A DNA stretch of 64,000 nucleotides from Roseibacillus sp. (GTDB taxonomy: Bacteria > Verrucomicrobiota > Verrucomicrobiia > Verrucomicrobiales > Akkermansiaceae). The stretch is taken from NCBI GenBank assembly GCA_028821775.1, contig JAPKFB010000007.1:35194-99193 (forward strand), read 5' to 3'. The translations under genes were made by a program, and so were the position numbers. This document shows positions 9,211 to 18,126 of this stretch, in pieces (the first letter of the stretch is position 1; every line of letters starts with the position of its first letter). The notes beneath the pieces were generated by a model. It worked only from the letters and a program-made list of their open reading frames with translations, was not told where the DNA came from and made no database searches.

Positions 9211-10695
9211 ATGAATCAGTTCCGGAACTGGGTATGGGAGCCTATCGTGATTGTGGCGCGAAATCATTCATTCCTTGGAAAAGGCTTTCTCGTGGCAGTG
9301 GGACTGACTGCTTTTCAGATCTCCAGCCTGGGAGCGGCTGCTCACCCGAAGCCAAATATCGTGCTCATTGTCGCCGATGACCTCGGTTATGGGGATCTCG
9401 GTTGCTTTGGGCAGAAGATTCTCAAGACTCCACGGCTCGACGCGATGGCAAGGGAGGGGATGCGCTTCACCCAATTCTATGCAGGTTGCACGGTCTGTGC
9501 GCCCTCGCGCAGCGTCCTGATGTCGGGCAAGCACTCAGGGCACACCGTGGTGCGGGGAAATTCCACGGCTCCGATTGTCTTGCAACCGGGAGAGCCGACC
9601 GTGGCCTCGGTTTTGAAGAAGGCTGGATACAAGACGGCCTGTATCGGGAAGTGGGGAATCGGCACCCCGGACAGGCTCAGCAATCCCAACGAAGTGGGCT
9701 TTGATCATTTCTTCGGCTACGTCGATATGTGGCACGCGCACAATTTTTATCCCGAGTTTCTCATTCGCAATGGGGAGGTGCAGAAATTGAAGAACGAGGT
9801 GGGGGCAAAGTGGAAGAAGTTTCAGACTCCGGGCAAACCGCAGGCTGGTCGGGGAGTGGCGGTGAAGAGGGTGGAGTATGCTCCGGATCTCTTTGCGGAT
9901 GAGGTGGAGAAATTTCTTCGTGAGAACCAGCAAGAGCGCTTCTTTCTCTACTACGCGATGAATGTTCCCCACGCCAACAACGAGGCCGGCAAGAAGGGAA
10001 TGGAAGTCCCGGAGTTGGGCGAGTTTGCCGGGAAGGACTGGCCCGAGCCGGAGAAGGGCTTCGCCGCCATGATCAGGAACATCGATCGCGACACCGGTCG
10101 CATTCTCGACTTGCTGAAGGAGTTGAAGATCGAAAAGGAAACCCTCGTGATCTTCACCTCCGACAATGGTCCGCACCAGGAGGGTGGTCACAAGGCGGAC
10201 TACTTTGATTCGAACGGGGAGCTCCGGGGCATCAAGCGCGACCTCACCGAGGGAGGAATCCGGGTGCCGACCATTGCGTGGTGGCCGGGGACGATTGAGG
10301 CCGGGGGAGAAGACGATGCACCCTGGTACTTTGGGGACGTGATGGCCACCGCCGCCGAACTTGCTGGAGTGAATGCGCCCGAGGGCCTCGACAGCGACAG
10401 CTTTGCAGGACCCCTTCGTGGGCAGCCCCGCGAGAAGCGATGGAGTCGACAGTCCACGATTTACTGGGAGTTCTACGAGAAGGGATCAGCGCAGGCGGTT
10501 CGCTTCGGGAAGTGGAAGGCCATTCGGAGGCCGATGTTTACCGGAGAGATCGAGCTCTACGACATGTCGAATGACGCGGGTGAGAAGCACGACCACGCCA
10601 AGCGTCGCCCGGATCTCACCAGGCACGCGGCCAATCTGTTAGAAAAGGCCCATGTACCGGATCCGAATTGGAAGGTGCGGGGGAGGAGGGAGTGA
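9211..10695 (+). CDS. arylsulfatase (family S1), exported
   Basis: The sulfatase signature CAPSRSVLMSG contains the Cys (residue 96) that is converted to formylglycine. NIVLIVADDLGYGD supplies the Asp-Asp metal ligands, and IFTSDNGPH the later Asp-Asn pair. An N-terminal hydrophobic stretch (LVAVGLTAFQISSLGAAA) is a signal peptide. The start is uncertain: ATG at 9211 has no clear ribosome site, while GTG at 9247 lies six bases after GGGAG and would give a tighter signal peptide; a GTG at 9190 is also open. The enzyme should release sulfate from sulfated sugars or other esters. It precedes the DUF1592/DUF1552 pair by 57 bases and could share their transcript. Confidence 0.92.
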   Translation: MNQFRNWVWEPIVIVARNHSFLGKGFLVAVGLTAFQISSLGAAAHPKPNIVLIVADDLGYGDLGCFGQKILKTPRLDAMAREGMRFTQFYAGCTVCAPSRSVLMSGKHSGHTVVRGNSTAPIVLQPGEPTVASVLKKAGYKTACIGKWGIGTPDRLSNPNEVGFDHFFGYVDMWHAHNFYPEFLIRNGEVQKLKNEVGAKWKKFQTPGKPQAGRGVAVKRVEYAPDLFADEVEKFLRENQQERFFLYYAMNVPHANNEAGKKGMEVPELGEFAGKDWPEPEKGFAAMIRNIDRDTGRILDLLKELKIEKETLVIFTSDNGPHQEGGHKADYFDSNGELRGIKRDLTEGGIRVPTIAWWPGTIEAGGEDDAPWYFGDVMATAAELAGVNAPEGLDSDSFAGPLRGQPREKRWSRQSTIYWEFYEKGSAQAVRFGKWKAIRRPMFTGEIELYDMSNDAGEKHDHAKRRPDLTRHAANLLEKAHVPDPNWKVRGRRE

Positions 10696-10752
10696 TCGGT
10701 TTCTCCTGGGGGAGGTTTTTGGCAATAGTGGGCGGGTTCGCGCGTTGGAATC

Positions 10753-13248
10753 ATGAACCCGTTACTTGCCATTGTTTTGAGAGAGAAAGGAAGTCAGGCT
10801 GTCGTCGTGATTGGTGTGCGCCCGAGAGATCCGCAAATAGTGACTGCCTGGCTGATGCTGCAGGCCGTGATCCTGATCCCTGCCCAGGGTCAGATCCTTG
10901 AGGACGACGAGATTGCCTTCCTGAGGGAACATGCGCCGCGGGTGTTGGAAATCGCGAAGGAGGCGGAGCGCGAGAACTATCGCGAGGTCCTGGAGGAGGT
11001 GAAGGAGCGGGTGGAGGAACTGCAGGGCGAGTGGGAGGAAGCAAAAGGGGACGGGGTGTCGTGGGCCAAGTTGATGGTGGCCCAGATGGCGAACGAAACG
11101 GCCCTCGAATTCCTGGTCTGGAAGTTTGAGGAGGAGAAGATCGTGGAGGCTGCGGCGGAAGGGCAGTTGCGCACGCTGATGGAAGAGCAACTCAGGATTC
11201 ACAATGGGATCGCGCGTCAGGAGATTGCGTGGGCGAAGAAGGAAGGCGAAAAGGAGGAGGCGATGGAGCTGGCGGAGGAACTGGAGTGGCGGATGAAAAA
11301 TCCCGGGCGTGCGGTTGATGATCTGGTGGGCGAGTTCCTCCGCGAGATGGAAGCGGGCGAAGAAGAGGAGGATGAAGAGCCGGTGGAGGATGAGCCCGAG
11401 GGCGAGGTCTACACTCCGCCGCCGGCACGGAAGGAGGTTACGAGTGAGCTGGAGGGAGTGACCTACGATTACGACCAGCACATCGTGACAACTTTGGAGA
11501 CCTATTGTTTTGATTGTCACGACAAGGCGACCGCCAAGGGGGATCTCGATTTGGAAACGGCCCTCGCTGAGAAGCCGCTCGTGCGCAATCGCCTGCTGTG
11601 GGAAAACGTGGCCGAGCGAGTGAAGAACGGCGACATGCCGCCGTCCAAGAAGGCGCAGCCGAAGGAGCGGGACCGCTTGCGAGTGCGCGCGTGGCTCGCC
11701 CGGGAAATCGATCACTTCGATTACTCCACGGTGCGCAACCCCGGCTATCTGCCCGCCCGGCGCCTGACGAGGGAGGAATACAACCGAACCATCCGCGACC
11801 TGGTGGGGCTGGATTTGCGTCCCGCAGACCAGTTTCCGATGGATTTCAGCGGGACGAGCGGATTTTCCAACAGTGCGAACACCCTCTTTATCGCGACCGC
11901 GCATCTCGATCGCTACCTGACCTCCGCTGAACTGGTCATCGATGCGGTGCGCGAGGATGCCAAGGCGTGGAGGGGCCTCATCAAGAAGATGCCCGCTGAG
12001 GAAGCGCTGGAGGGATTTGTGCGGCGCGCTTATCGCAGACCGCCAAGCAAGAAGGAGATGTTCGAGGTGAGAGAGCGGTTTACACGGGCGAAGAAGGCGG
12101 GCAAATCCGAGCAGGAGGCCTTGGCCGAGGTCTTCAAGATGGTCCTGATCTCGCCCCACTTTCTTCTACGAGTCGAAGAAGGAGGGGAAGTCGGAGTGGA
12201 CGTGGCGGTGGGACCCTTCGACTACGCAACGCGGCTCTCCTATTTCCTCTGGGCCTCCACTCCGGATTCCGAACTGCTGAGTGCGGCGGCAAGGGGTGAG
12301 CTATCCTCGGCCACGCAGCGCAACGAGTTCATCAGTGCCATGCTTGCTGATCCGCGCAGTCGGGCGCTTGGTGAAATCTTCGCGGGCGAATGGCTGGGAA
12401 CCCACAATGTGGGCCCGCGAATTCGAAAGGATCCCATCGACAATCCGTGGTGCACGGAATCACTCATGGCAGCGATGCGCAACGAGACCGCCTACTTCGT
12501 CCACTCTCTTATTCTGGACAATGCGCCGGTCGCTCGACTGATCGACGCGGAGTACACCTATCTCAACAACGAGCTTGCACGATTTTACAAGATCTCCGGC
12601 GTTCAGGGCGACGAGATGCAACGCGTAAGGCTCGAAACAAATCAGCGTGGTGGAGTTCTTGGTCACGCCAGTGTCTTGGCGGTAACTTCGTTTCCGGAGC
12701 GCACCAGTCCGGTGGTGCGAGGAACCTGGATCCTGACGACGCTGCTCGGAACGCCGCCCCCGCCCCCTCCGCCCGACGTGCCGGAGATCGAAGTGGAGGG
12801 GCGGTCGCGAAAGGCGGTGCGGACCTTGCGCCAGAAACTGGAACGACATCGCGAATCGAAGAAGTGCGCGGGTTGTCATTCGCAGATCGATCCCCTCGGG
12901 TTTGCTCTGGAGAACTATGCGGAGTTTGGTCAGTGGCGGAGTGGAGTCGACAATCACGGCACCCTTCCCAATGGTGCAAAATTCCGCGGACCGGCGGGAT
13001 TGAAGATCGCGCTTAAGGAGACCCGCTTGGATGAGTTTGGGACCCAGGTCATTCGCAAGTTGCTGGCCTACGGATTGGGTCGACAGCTGGAATACTACGA
13101 CGAGTCGGTAGCCCGTGAAATTGCGGCCAAATTGAAACCGGCTGGCTACCCGCTGGGCGAGATGGTAAGGGAGATCGCGAGCAGTTATCCCTTCACCACC
13201 AAGCGTCTCCCGGGGAAGCCCAAATCCAACAAGCCTGCCAATCAATGA
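10753..13248 (+). CDS. DUF1592/DUF1588-type PVC cytochrome-like protein with acidic coiled-coil N-terminus
   Basis: 831 residues. A hydrophobic segment (about 32-46, ending AQGQ) looks like a signal peptide, so the true start may be one of the internal GTGs (10816 or 10840). Residues 50-210 are an acidic coiled coil with EEEEDEEP. A planctomycete cytochrome-type segment has CFDCH (252-256). DUF1587, DUF1595, DUF1592, DUF1588 and DUF1585 regions follow in the standard order: RRLTREEYNRTIRDLVGLD, YRRPPSKKE, LSYFLWASTPDSELL, RTSPVVRGTWIL-type, and a second heme-like site CAGCH (705-709) followed by IDPLGFALENY. The role of this family is not established; it is thought to be an exported redox protein. 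The stop overlaps the start of the DUF1552 gene by four bases (ATGA), so they are translationally coupled. Confidence 0.9.
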   Translation: MNPLLAIVLREKGSQAVVVIGVRPRDPQIVTAWLMLQAVILIPAQGQILEDDEIAFLREHAPRVLEIAKEAERENYREVLEEVKERVEELQGEWEEAKGDGVSWAKLMVAQMANETALEFLVWKFEEEKIVEAAAEGQLRTLMEEQLRIHNGIARQEIAWAKKEGEKEEAMELAEELEWRMKNPGRAVDDLVGEFLREMEAGEEEEDEEPVEDEPEGEVYTPPPARKEVTSELEGVTYDYDQHIVTTLETYCFDCHDKATAKGDLDLETALAEKPLVRNRLLWENVAERVKNGDMPPSKKAQPKERDRLRVRAWLAREIDHFDYSTVRNPGYLPARRLTREEYNRTIRDLVGLDLRPADQFPMDFSGTSGFSNSANTLFIATAHLDRYLTSAELVIDAVREDAKAWRGLIKKMPAEEALEGFVRRAYRRPPSKKEMFEVRERFTRAKKAGKSEQEALAEVFKMVLISPHFLLRVEEGGEVGVDVAVGPFDYATRLSYFLWASTPDSELLSAAARGELSSATQRNEFISAMLADPRSRALGEIFAGEWLGTHNVGPRIRKDPIDNPWCTESLMAAMRNETAYFVHSLILDNAPVARLIDAEYTYLNNELARFYKISGVQGDEMQRVRLETNQRGGVLGHASVLAVTSFPERTSPVVRGTWILTTLLGTPPPPPPPDVPEIEVEGRSRKAVRTLRQKLERHRESKKCAGCHSQIDPLGFALENYAEFGQWRSGVDNHGTLPNGAKFRGPAGLKIALKETRLDEFGTQVIRKLLAYGLGRQLEYYDESVAREIAAKLKPAGYPLGEMVREIASSYPFTTKRLPGKPKSNKPANQ

Positions 13249-14582
13249 GACCGCCAACAAGTCGTCGCACCTTTCTGCGGGGAGTGGGAGCCTGCCTGGT
13301 TCTTCCCTCGCTTGAAAGTCTGGGCGCGCCCGCGGTGGTGAGCGGGGTGCCGGGGTCGGCCACGCGCTTGGCCTACCTTTATTTCCCGAATGGCTCCGCC
13401 AGCGGATGTTGGGAGCCTCGAAAGATGGGGAAGGATGACAAGCTGGAGGAGCTCAACGAATGGATGGCGCCGCTGGAAGAGCACAAGGCGGACCTCGTCG
13501 TCACCAAGAACCTGTGGACCCCGCGCGGTAATGGACACGGAGCGGGCACTGCCACCTGGCTCACGGGGGGATCCTACAATGGTCGCAAGAACGACGTCGG
13601 TGGTCCCTCGGTTGATCAAATTGTGGCGCGGCACTTCAGGGCGGATTCGCCCCTGCCCTCATTGGAGTTGAGCACCGCGGGGGAGGGGAGTTTTGCAGGG
13701 AGCTTGCCGCGCAATTGCCTCTCTTGGACGGCGCGGGACGTACCCGCCGTGCGCGAGACTATTCCCCGGGCGGTCTTTGATAAACTGTTTCGTCGGGCTC
13801 CGGAGGGATTTGTGAATGAGAGCGTGCTCGATCTCGTGCTTGCGCAGTCCAAGGATCTCAAGCGTCGGGCCAGTGCGGCCGATGGGCGGAAGATCGACGA
13901 GTATCTCGACTCGGTGCGGGCGATCGAGAAGCGGTTGGAGTTTGCCGAAGTGCAATCGAAGCGGGCGGCCGCCGATCGTGGTCTCACCGACACCCTCAGG
14001 CGGCCGAAGCCCGGGATTCCGACCAACCACGAAGAGTATGTGCGGCAGATGCTGGACCTGATGGCGCTCGCTTTCTGGTCCGGTGCGACGCGGGTATCGA
14101 CCTTCATGTTGGATCATGGTCAGAGCAATCGCTACTTCAACTTCCTCCCCGGAGTGAAGGGAACTTGGCACGCGCTTTCGCATTGGAAAGATGCCAGTGG
14201 CCGCACGGAAGACGACGATGGACACACGAAGTGGGATGACGTGCGGAGCAAGAAGGACCAGTACAATGAAGTGACGAAGTGGCATCACAGCCAACTGGCA
14301 TTTTTCCTGAGTCGACTCAAGGAGCTCAAGGATGCCGACGGAGTGAGCGTGCTGGATCGCTCGATGATCGTTTATGGATCAAGCATCGCGGACGGTCACG
14401 AACACAAGGAGAAGGACTTGCCGATCCTCTTGGCTGGAGGAGGAGGCGGCACGATCAGGACTGGTCGCTATCTCCAGCCGGACCGCAGCACCTCCCTCTC
14501 CAAGTTGCATCTCGGATTATTGAGGCGAATGGGAGTGCCCACGGAGAGATTTGGGGAAACGGAGGAAGAGCTGGCGCTTTAG
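13245..14582 (+). CDS. DUF1552 family protein, Tat-exported
   Basis: 445 residues starting with a twin-arginine signal (SRRTFLRGVGACLVLPSL). The body has the DUF1552 hallmarks: RLAYLYFPNGS near the N-terminus, GHGAGTATWLTGG, a helical middle with KIDEYLDSVRAIEKRLE, and a C-terminal DRSMIVYGSSIADGHEHKEKDLP segment resembling the alkaline phosphatase/DUF1501 fold. DUF1552 proteins are almost always encoded directly after a DUF1592-type protein in PVC genomes, as here, with a four-base overlap. The pair probably works together outside the cytoplasm; no reaction is known. Confidence 0.9.
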   Translation: MRPPTSRRTFLRGVGACLVLPSLESLGAPAVVSGVPGSATRLAYLYFPNGSASGCWEPRKMGKDDKLEELNEWMAPLEEHKADLVVTKNLWTPRGNGHGAGTATWLTGGSYNGRKNDVGGPSVDQIVARHFRADSPLPSLELSTAGEGSFAGSLPRNCLSWTARDVPAVRETIPRAVFDKLFRRAPEGFVNESVLDLVLAQSKDLKRRASAADGRKIDEYLDSVRAIEKRLEFAEVQSKRAAADRGLTDTLRRPKPGIPTNHEEYVRQMLDLMALAFWSGATRVSTFMLDHGQSNRYFNFLPGVKGTWHALSHWKDASGRTEDDDGHTKWDDVRSKKDQYNEVTKWHHSQLAFFLSRLKELKDADGVSVLDRSMIVYGSSIADGHEHKEKDLPILLAGGGGGTIRTGRYLQPDRSTSLSKLHLGLLRRMGVPTERFGETEEELAL

Positions 14583-14583
14583 T

Positions 14584-16485
14584 TTGGTGATTGCTCAAGG
14601 CCTGTCACGCCTCGGCCTTCTTGCGTTCGCGCTGGGAGCCTGGAGCTGTGGCGAAGAGAAGGAAGAAGTCTGGCGCGAAGCAGAGGTGCCGGGCGGTGGG
14701 CGGCTTGCGGCCGCTGGGAATGTGGTCGATGAACTTGTTGCCCTGCAGTTCCGGACAGTCCGTGCAGACGATCGATTGGTGACGGGGGAGGGGTTGCAGT
14801 TGACGGTGATTCAGCAAGATGGACTGCAGGAGCCGCCGGAAGTGGCGGGTGAGATCGCATCCCTGGAGCCAGGGGTTGATTGGCGCCTGGAAGAACTGAG
14901 TGTGGCCGTGAGCAAGGAGCTGAAGCGGGTTTTCAGTGAAGAAGGATCGGAAGTCGTGGGGCCGGAATTTGTCTGTTCCGAATTGCGTCCGGGCGACATG
15001 GAGCGTGAGGAGATCCGGGGCGGCTATGCAATCCGTCGTCCGAAGAGGGAGGAGTTTGCAAAGGGGGTGCTGAAGGGGAGCGACGGGTTGGAGCAGGAAA
15101 TGACGAAGCTGCGGAGCGGGTTTGAGGGAGAGCCAGAGGTGTCGATCAAGGTGATCGCGATTGACGTGGAGGACGGTGAGGTCACGAGCAGGGCGCTGGT
15201 CGAGTTGGGTGGTCGCGCCGCTCAAGGCGGGGGAGGCAGGCAGGTGAGCGCTACCTGGCGGGCGAGTTGGGAGGATGAGACTCCACCAAAATTATTGGAG
15301 TTGGAATTGCTCCAGTACGAGGAATCGATTGTGGAGGCGAAGGCTGGATTCGTGGATGTGACTCGACAGGTGTTGGGCGCGACGCCTCACTTCGAATCCC
15401 AAGTGCTCACTGGAATTGATTACTGGGCCTCCCGTCTTACGCGGTTGGGGGACTTTTCCCTCACGGGTCATCACGGGTTGGCCGTGGGCGATGTGAACGG
15501 CGATGGCCTCGAGGACCTGTTTGTCTGTGATGGCGGGAGCCTGCCGAATCGACTCTATGTTCAGCAAGCAGATGGGAAGGTGCGGGATGTTTCTGGAGAG
15601 GCCGGAGTTGATTGGTTTGAAGATTCGCGGAGCGCTCTCCTGGTCGACCTGGACAACGATGGAGATCAGGACCTGGTGGTGGCAACGATCGCGATGATCG
15701 TCTTTGCGGAGAACGATGGAACGGGCAAGTTCAGCTTGTGTGGGGGGCATCCGGGGGCGCGTTATCCGTTTTCGTTGAGTGCGGCGGATGTCGACAGCGA
15801 TGGCGACCTCGACATCCATGCCTGTGTCTACGGGGCGGATGACAACGCGGCGGAGCGAGGATTCGCGGCCAGTGCACCCTTGCCCTTCAATGATGCAACC
15901 AACGGAGGACGCAACCTGCTCCTGAGGAACCTGGGGCACTTCCGGTTTTCGGATGCCACGGCAGAAGTTGGTCTTGATCAGGACAACACGCGCTGGAGTT
16001 TTGCGGCGGGGTGGGAGGACTTTGATCGCGATGGTGATCCTGATCTCTATGTTGCCAACGACTTTGGGCGAAACTGTCTTTATCGAAATGAGGGGGGGCA
16101 CTTTCGTCAGATCGCGGCGGAGATGGGGGTGGAAGATATGGCGTCCGGGATGTCGGTGGCGTGGGGCGACTACAATCGCGATGGGGCGGCGGATCTCTAT
16201 GTGGGAAACATGTTCTCGGCGGCCGGGAGTCGAGTGAGCTATCAGCGGCGTTTCTCAACCGCTGCGGAGGGGAAGGTGGTGCAGAGTTTGCAGCGGATGG
16301 CACGTGGCAATTCGCTCTTTGAGGCGAACGGAGTTGGAGGATTTCGCGAGGTGAGTGATTCTACGCGCACGCACCTCGGGGGCTGGGCCTGGAGCTCCGG
16401 ATTCGTGGACGTCAACAACGACGGCTGGGAAGACCTCGCGGTGGCAAACGGCTTTCTTACCGGGCGACGCCCGGACGACTTGTGA
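14584..16485 (+). CDS. CRTAC/ASPIC-UnbV propeller lipoprotein, part before an in-frame TGA (probable selenocysteine codon)
   Basis: A TTG/GTG start at 14584/14587 gives a lipoprotein-like signal (LGLLAFALGAWSCG); a TTG at 14551 inside the previous gene is also open. GGAGGAAGAG at 14561 could be the ribosome site. About 280 residues of unassigned N-terminal domain precede the propeller. Six VCBS/FG-GAP calcium motifs follow: GDVNGDGLEDL, VDLDNDGDQDL, ADVDSDGDLDI, EDFDRDGDPDL, GDYNRDGAADL and VDVNNDGWEDL. The frame then meets TGA (16483-16485) after NGFLTGRRPDDL. Past it the same frame continues with SFFWRQVVSPKQQADA, the seventh calcium motif and the ASPIC domain. No frameshift is needed. I read this as the first 633 residues of a roughly 1165-residue protein with a recoded residue 634. 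A nonsense mutation or sequence error would instead give two broken halves. Confidence 0.8.
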   Translation: MVIAQGLSRLGLLAFALGAWSCGEEKEEVWREAEVPGGGRLAAAGNVVDELVALQFRTVRADDRLVTGEGLQLTVIQQDGLQEPPEVAGEIASLEPGVDWRLEELSVAVSKELKRVFSEEGSEVVGPEFVCSELRPGDMEREEIRGGYAIRRPKREEFAKGVLKGSDGLEQEMTKLRSGFEGEPEVSIKVIAIDVEDGEVTSRALVELGGRAAQGGGGRQVSATWRASWEDETPPKLLELELLQYEESIVEAKAGFVDVTRQVLGATPHFESQVLTGIDYWASRLTRLGDFSLTGHHGLAVGDVNGDGLEDLFVCDGGSLPNRLYVQQADGKVRDVSGEAGVDWFEDSRSALLVDLDNDGDQDLVVATIAMIVFAENDGTGKFSLCGGHPGARYPFSLSAADVDSDGDLDIHACVYGADDNAAERGFAASAPLPFNDATNGGRNLLLRNLGHFRFSDATAEVGLDQDNTRWSFAAGWEDFDRDGDPDLYVANDFGRNCLYRNEGGHFRQIAAEMGVEDMASGMSVAWGDYNRDGAADLYVGNMFSAAGSRVSYQRRFSTAAEGKVVQSLQRMARGNSLFEANGVGGFREVSDSTRTHLGGWAWSSGFVDVNNDGWEDLAVANGFLTGRRPDDL

Positions 16486-16515
16486 AGTTTCTTCTGGCGG
16501 CAGGTCGTGTCGCCA
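16483..16515 (+). promoter_or_regulatory. in-frame TGA followed by SECIS-like hairpin
   Basis: The TGA occupies 16483-16485. Nine bases later, 16495-16515 can fold as TGGCGGCA/TGTCGCCA: U-A, G-C, G-C, C-G, G-C, G-U, C-G, A-U, closing a GGUCG loop. The loop GGU lies 18-20 bases after the UGA. In E. coli fdhF the SelB-binding SECIS sits directly after UGA, with a similar short stem, the same GCAGGUC run and the loop at nearly the same distance. Folding and comparison were done by eye. Confidence 0.6.
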
Positions 16516-18081
16516 AAGCAACAGGCCGACGCCAGGCGTTACCGTTCGGCCTGGGCTGCGATCGTTCAGCTTGCGAGGGATGGCTATTCGTGGAGTGGCC
16601 GCGAACGGAATCGGCTCCTGCTCAATTGTGGTGGCGGAGAATTTGGGGATGCTTCGGCGAGCAGCGGATTGGATCACCATGGGGATGGACGGGCGATGGC
16701 GATCGTGGACTGGGATCAGGACGGAGATCTCGATCTCTGGTTTCGCGACCGCACGGGACCGCGGTTACGCTTGATGCTGAACTCGCATCACTCGGCAGAG
16801 GATGACGATTTCGTGGCGATCAAGCTCGAGGGGACGAGTTGCAATCGCGATGCGATCGGAGCGGTGGTGGAAGTGATCGCGGATGGGATGCAGGGGCGGT
16901 TGGTGAAATCGGTGCGGGCAGGGGATCTCTTCCTCTCGCAGTCCAGTCGTTGGTTGCACTTTGGACTGGGAGATGCGGAGGTGGTTCGCGAGGTCCGAGT
17001 GTTGTGGCCCGGGGGTGCCCGCGAGGTGTTCACCGGTGCGAAGGCGGGAGGGGCCTTCCTGCTGAAGGAGGGTGCCGGATTGGCCAGGGTTGTGGAGAGG
17101 AGAGCTCGAGTGATTGCCCCCTCAACGAAGACTGAAGAGATTGCAGTCAGTGATGAGCGAGCTCGCATCATTCTTCCGGCAAGCATTCCAGCGCCTCCCA
17201 TCGAGTTCCGCGATCGCGCTGGCAACTCGCAGATTCTGGCAGTTGGAGGGGCTCCGCAACTGGTGGTCATCTGGTCGGAATCGTGTGCTCACTGTGGGCG
17301 TGACCTGGCGGCGATTGCGGGTGCAAAGGAGGAATTACGAAAGGCAGGGCTGCAGGTGGTCGCCTTGTCGGTTGATCGGCTGGGCGAGCAACTGGGAAAG
17401 GCCTCCCACCTGATGGACTCCATGAAGTGGCCATTCGAGTGGGGATTTGTGGAGGGTCGGACCATGGATCGGATCAGTGAACTGCAGCGGGCCTTGTTTG
17501 ATCGGACCGTTCCCCCTGCCGTGCCCCTGGCGCTCCTCGTTGATCGGGTCGGCAATGTGGTGGCGATTTATCGCGGCCAGATTGCGATCACAGAGGTGAT
17601 GGCAGACTTGAAGGCTCTGGACGGAGCGGATGCTGGGAAGCGGCACAAATTGGCTCCCCCTTTTGCCGGGCGCTGGTTCACCAAGCCGATTGATCCGGTC
17701 TATGCAGTGGAGTTCATGGCGCGCCAGTTCGAAACGCGATTACCGGAAGAGGCCTTGTTTTATCTGAAGGCCGCGCGGCAGCGGTCAGTTGGTGACCGAC
17801 GTGCCGCGTTTGGAAGCGAGCTTGCCGACAAACACCATGCCATTGCGATGAAATACAAGAATGGGAGAGTGCCTGGATTGGCGGAGGAGCACTTTCAGCG
17901 AGCGCTCATGGCAAAGCCCAGTGCGGAGATCTATCTCAACTTTGGAACGATGCTTGCAAGCTACGGGAAACTGGTTGAGGCGCAGGGACTGCTTGAGCAG
18001 GCGCTCACCCTGGAGCCTGGCTTGCAGCCTGCTCAGAAGGCCATCGCGTTGGTGCGCAAATTGATTGCGGAAGGTAACTGA
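16486..18081 (+). CDS. CRTAC/ASPIC-UnbV protein, part after the in-frame TGA: seventh VCBS motif, ASPIC-UnbV, redoxin, TPR
   Basis: This continues the frame of the upstream half. If translated alone it would have to start at an internal codon such as GTG 16507 and would lack a signal peptide. Order of parts: SFFWRQVV, the seventh calcium motif VDWDQDGDLDL, the ASPIC/UnbV domain (SVRAGDLFLSQSSRWLHFGL then VRVLWPGGAREVF), a thioredoxin-like redoxin domain with the active-site pair CAHC in WSESCAHCGRDL (Cys 901 and 904 of the joined protein), and C-terminal TPR units (EEHFQRALMAKPSAEIYLNFG). Codon use and GC are like the upstream half, with no sign of decay after the TGA. The joined protein would be an exported propeller with a redox domain. 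The function is unknown. Confidence 0.8.
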   Translation, partial: SFFWRQVVSPKQQADARRYRSAWAAIVQLARDGYSWSGRERNRLLLNCGGGEFGDASASSGLDHHGDGRAMAIVDWDQDGDLDLWFRDRTGPRLRLMLNSHHSAEDDDFVAIKLEGTSCNRDAIGAVVEVIADGMQGRLVKSVRAGDLFLSQSSRWLHFGLGDAEVVREVRVLWPGGAREVFTGAKAGGAFLLKEGAGLARVVERRARVIAPSTKTEEIAVSDERARIILPASIPAPPIEFRDRAGNSQILAVGGAPQLVVIWSESCAHCGRDLAAIAGAKEELRKAGLQVVALSVDRLGEQLGKASHLMDSMKWPFEWGFVEGRTMDRISELQRALFDRTVPPAVPLALLVDRVGNVVAIYRGQIAITEVMADLKALDGADAGKRHKLAPPFAGRWFTKPIDPVYAVEFMARQFETRLPEEALFYLKAARQRSVGDRRAAFGSELADKHHAIAMKYKNGRVPGLAEEHFQRALMAKPSAEIYLNFGTMLASYGKLVEAQGLLEQALTLEPGLQPAQKAIALVRKLIAEGN

Positions 18082-18126
18082 AGCTAGGGATTGGTCGGCG
18101 CTCGGGCATCTGGTAGAAGTGGCGTT

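Noticed and set aside
16483..16485. Frameshift as the explanation of the split ASPIC-UnbV gene
   Set aside because: The conserved sequence continues in exactly the same frame on both sides of the TGA, so only a single-codon event is needed.
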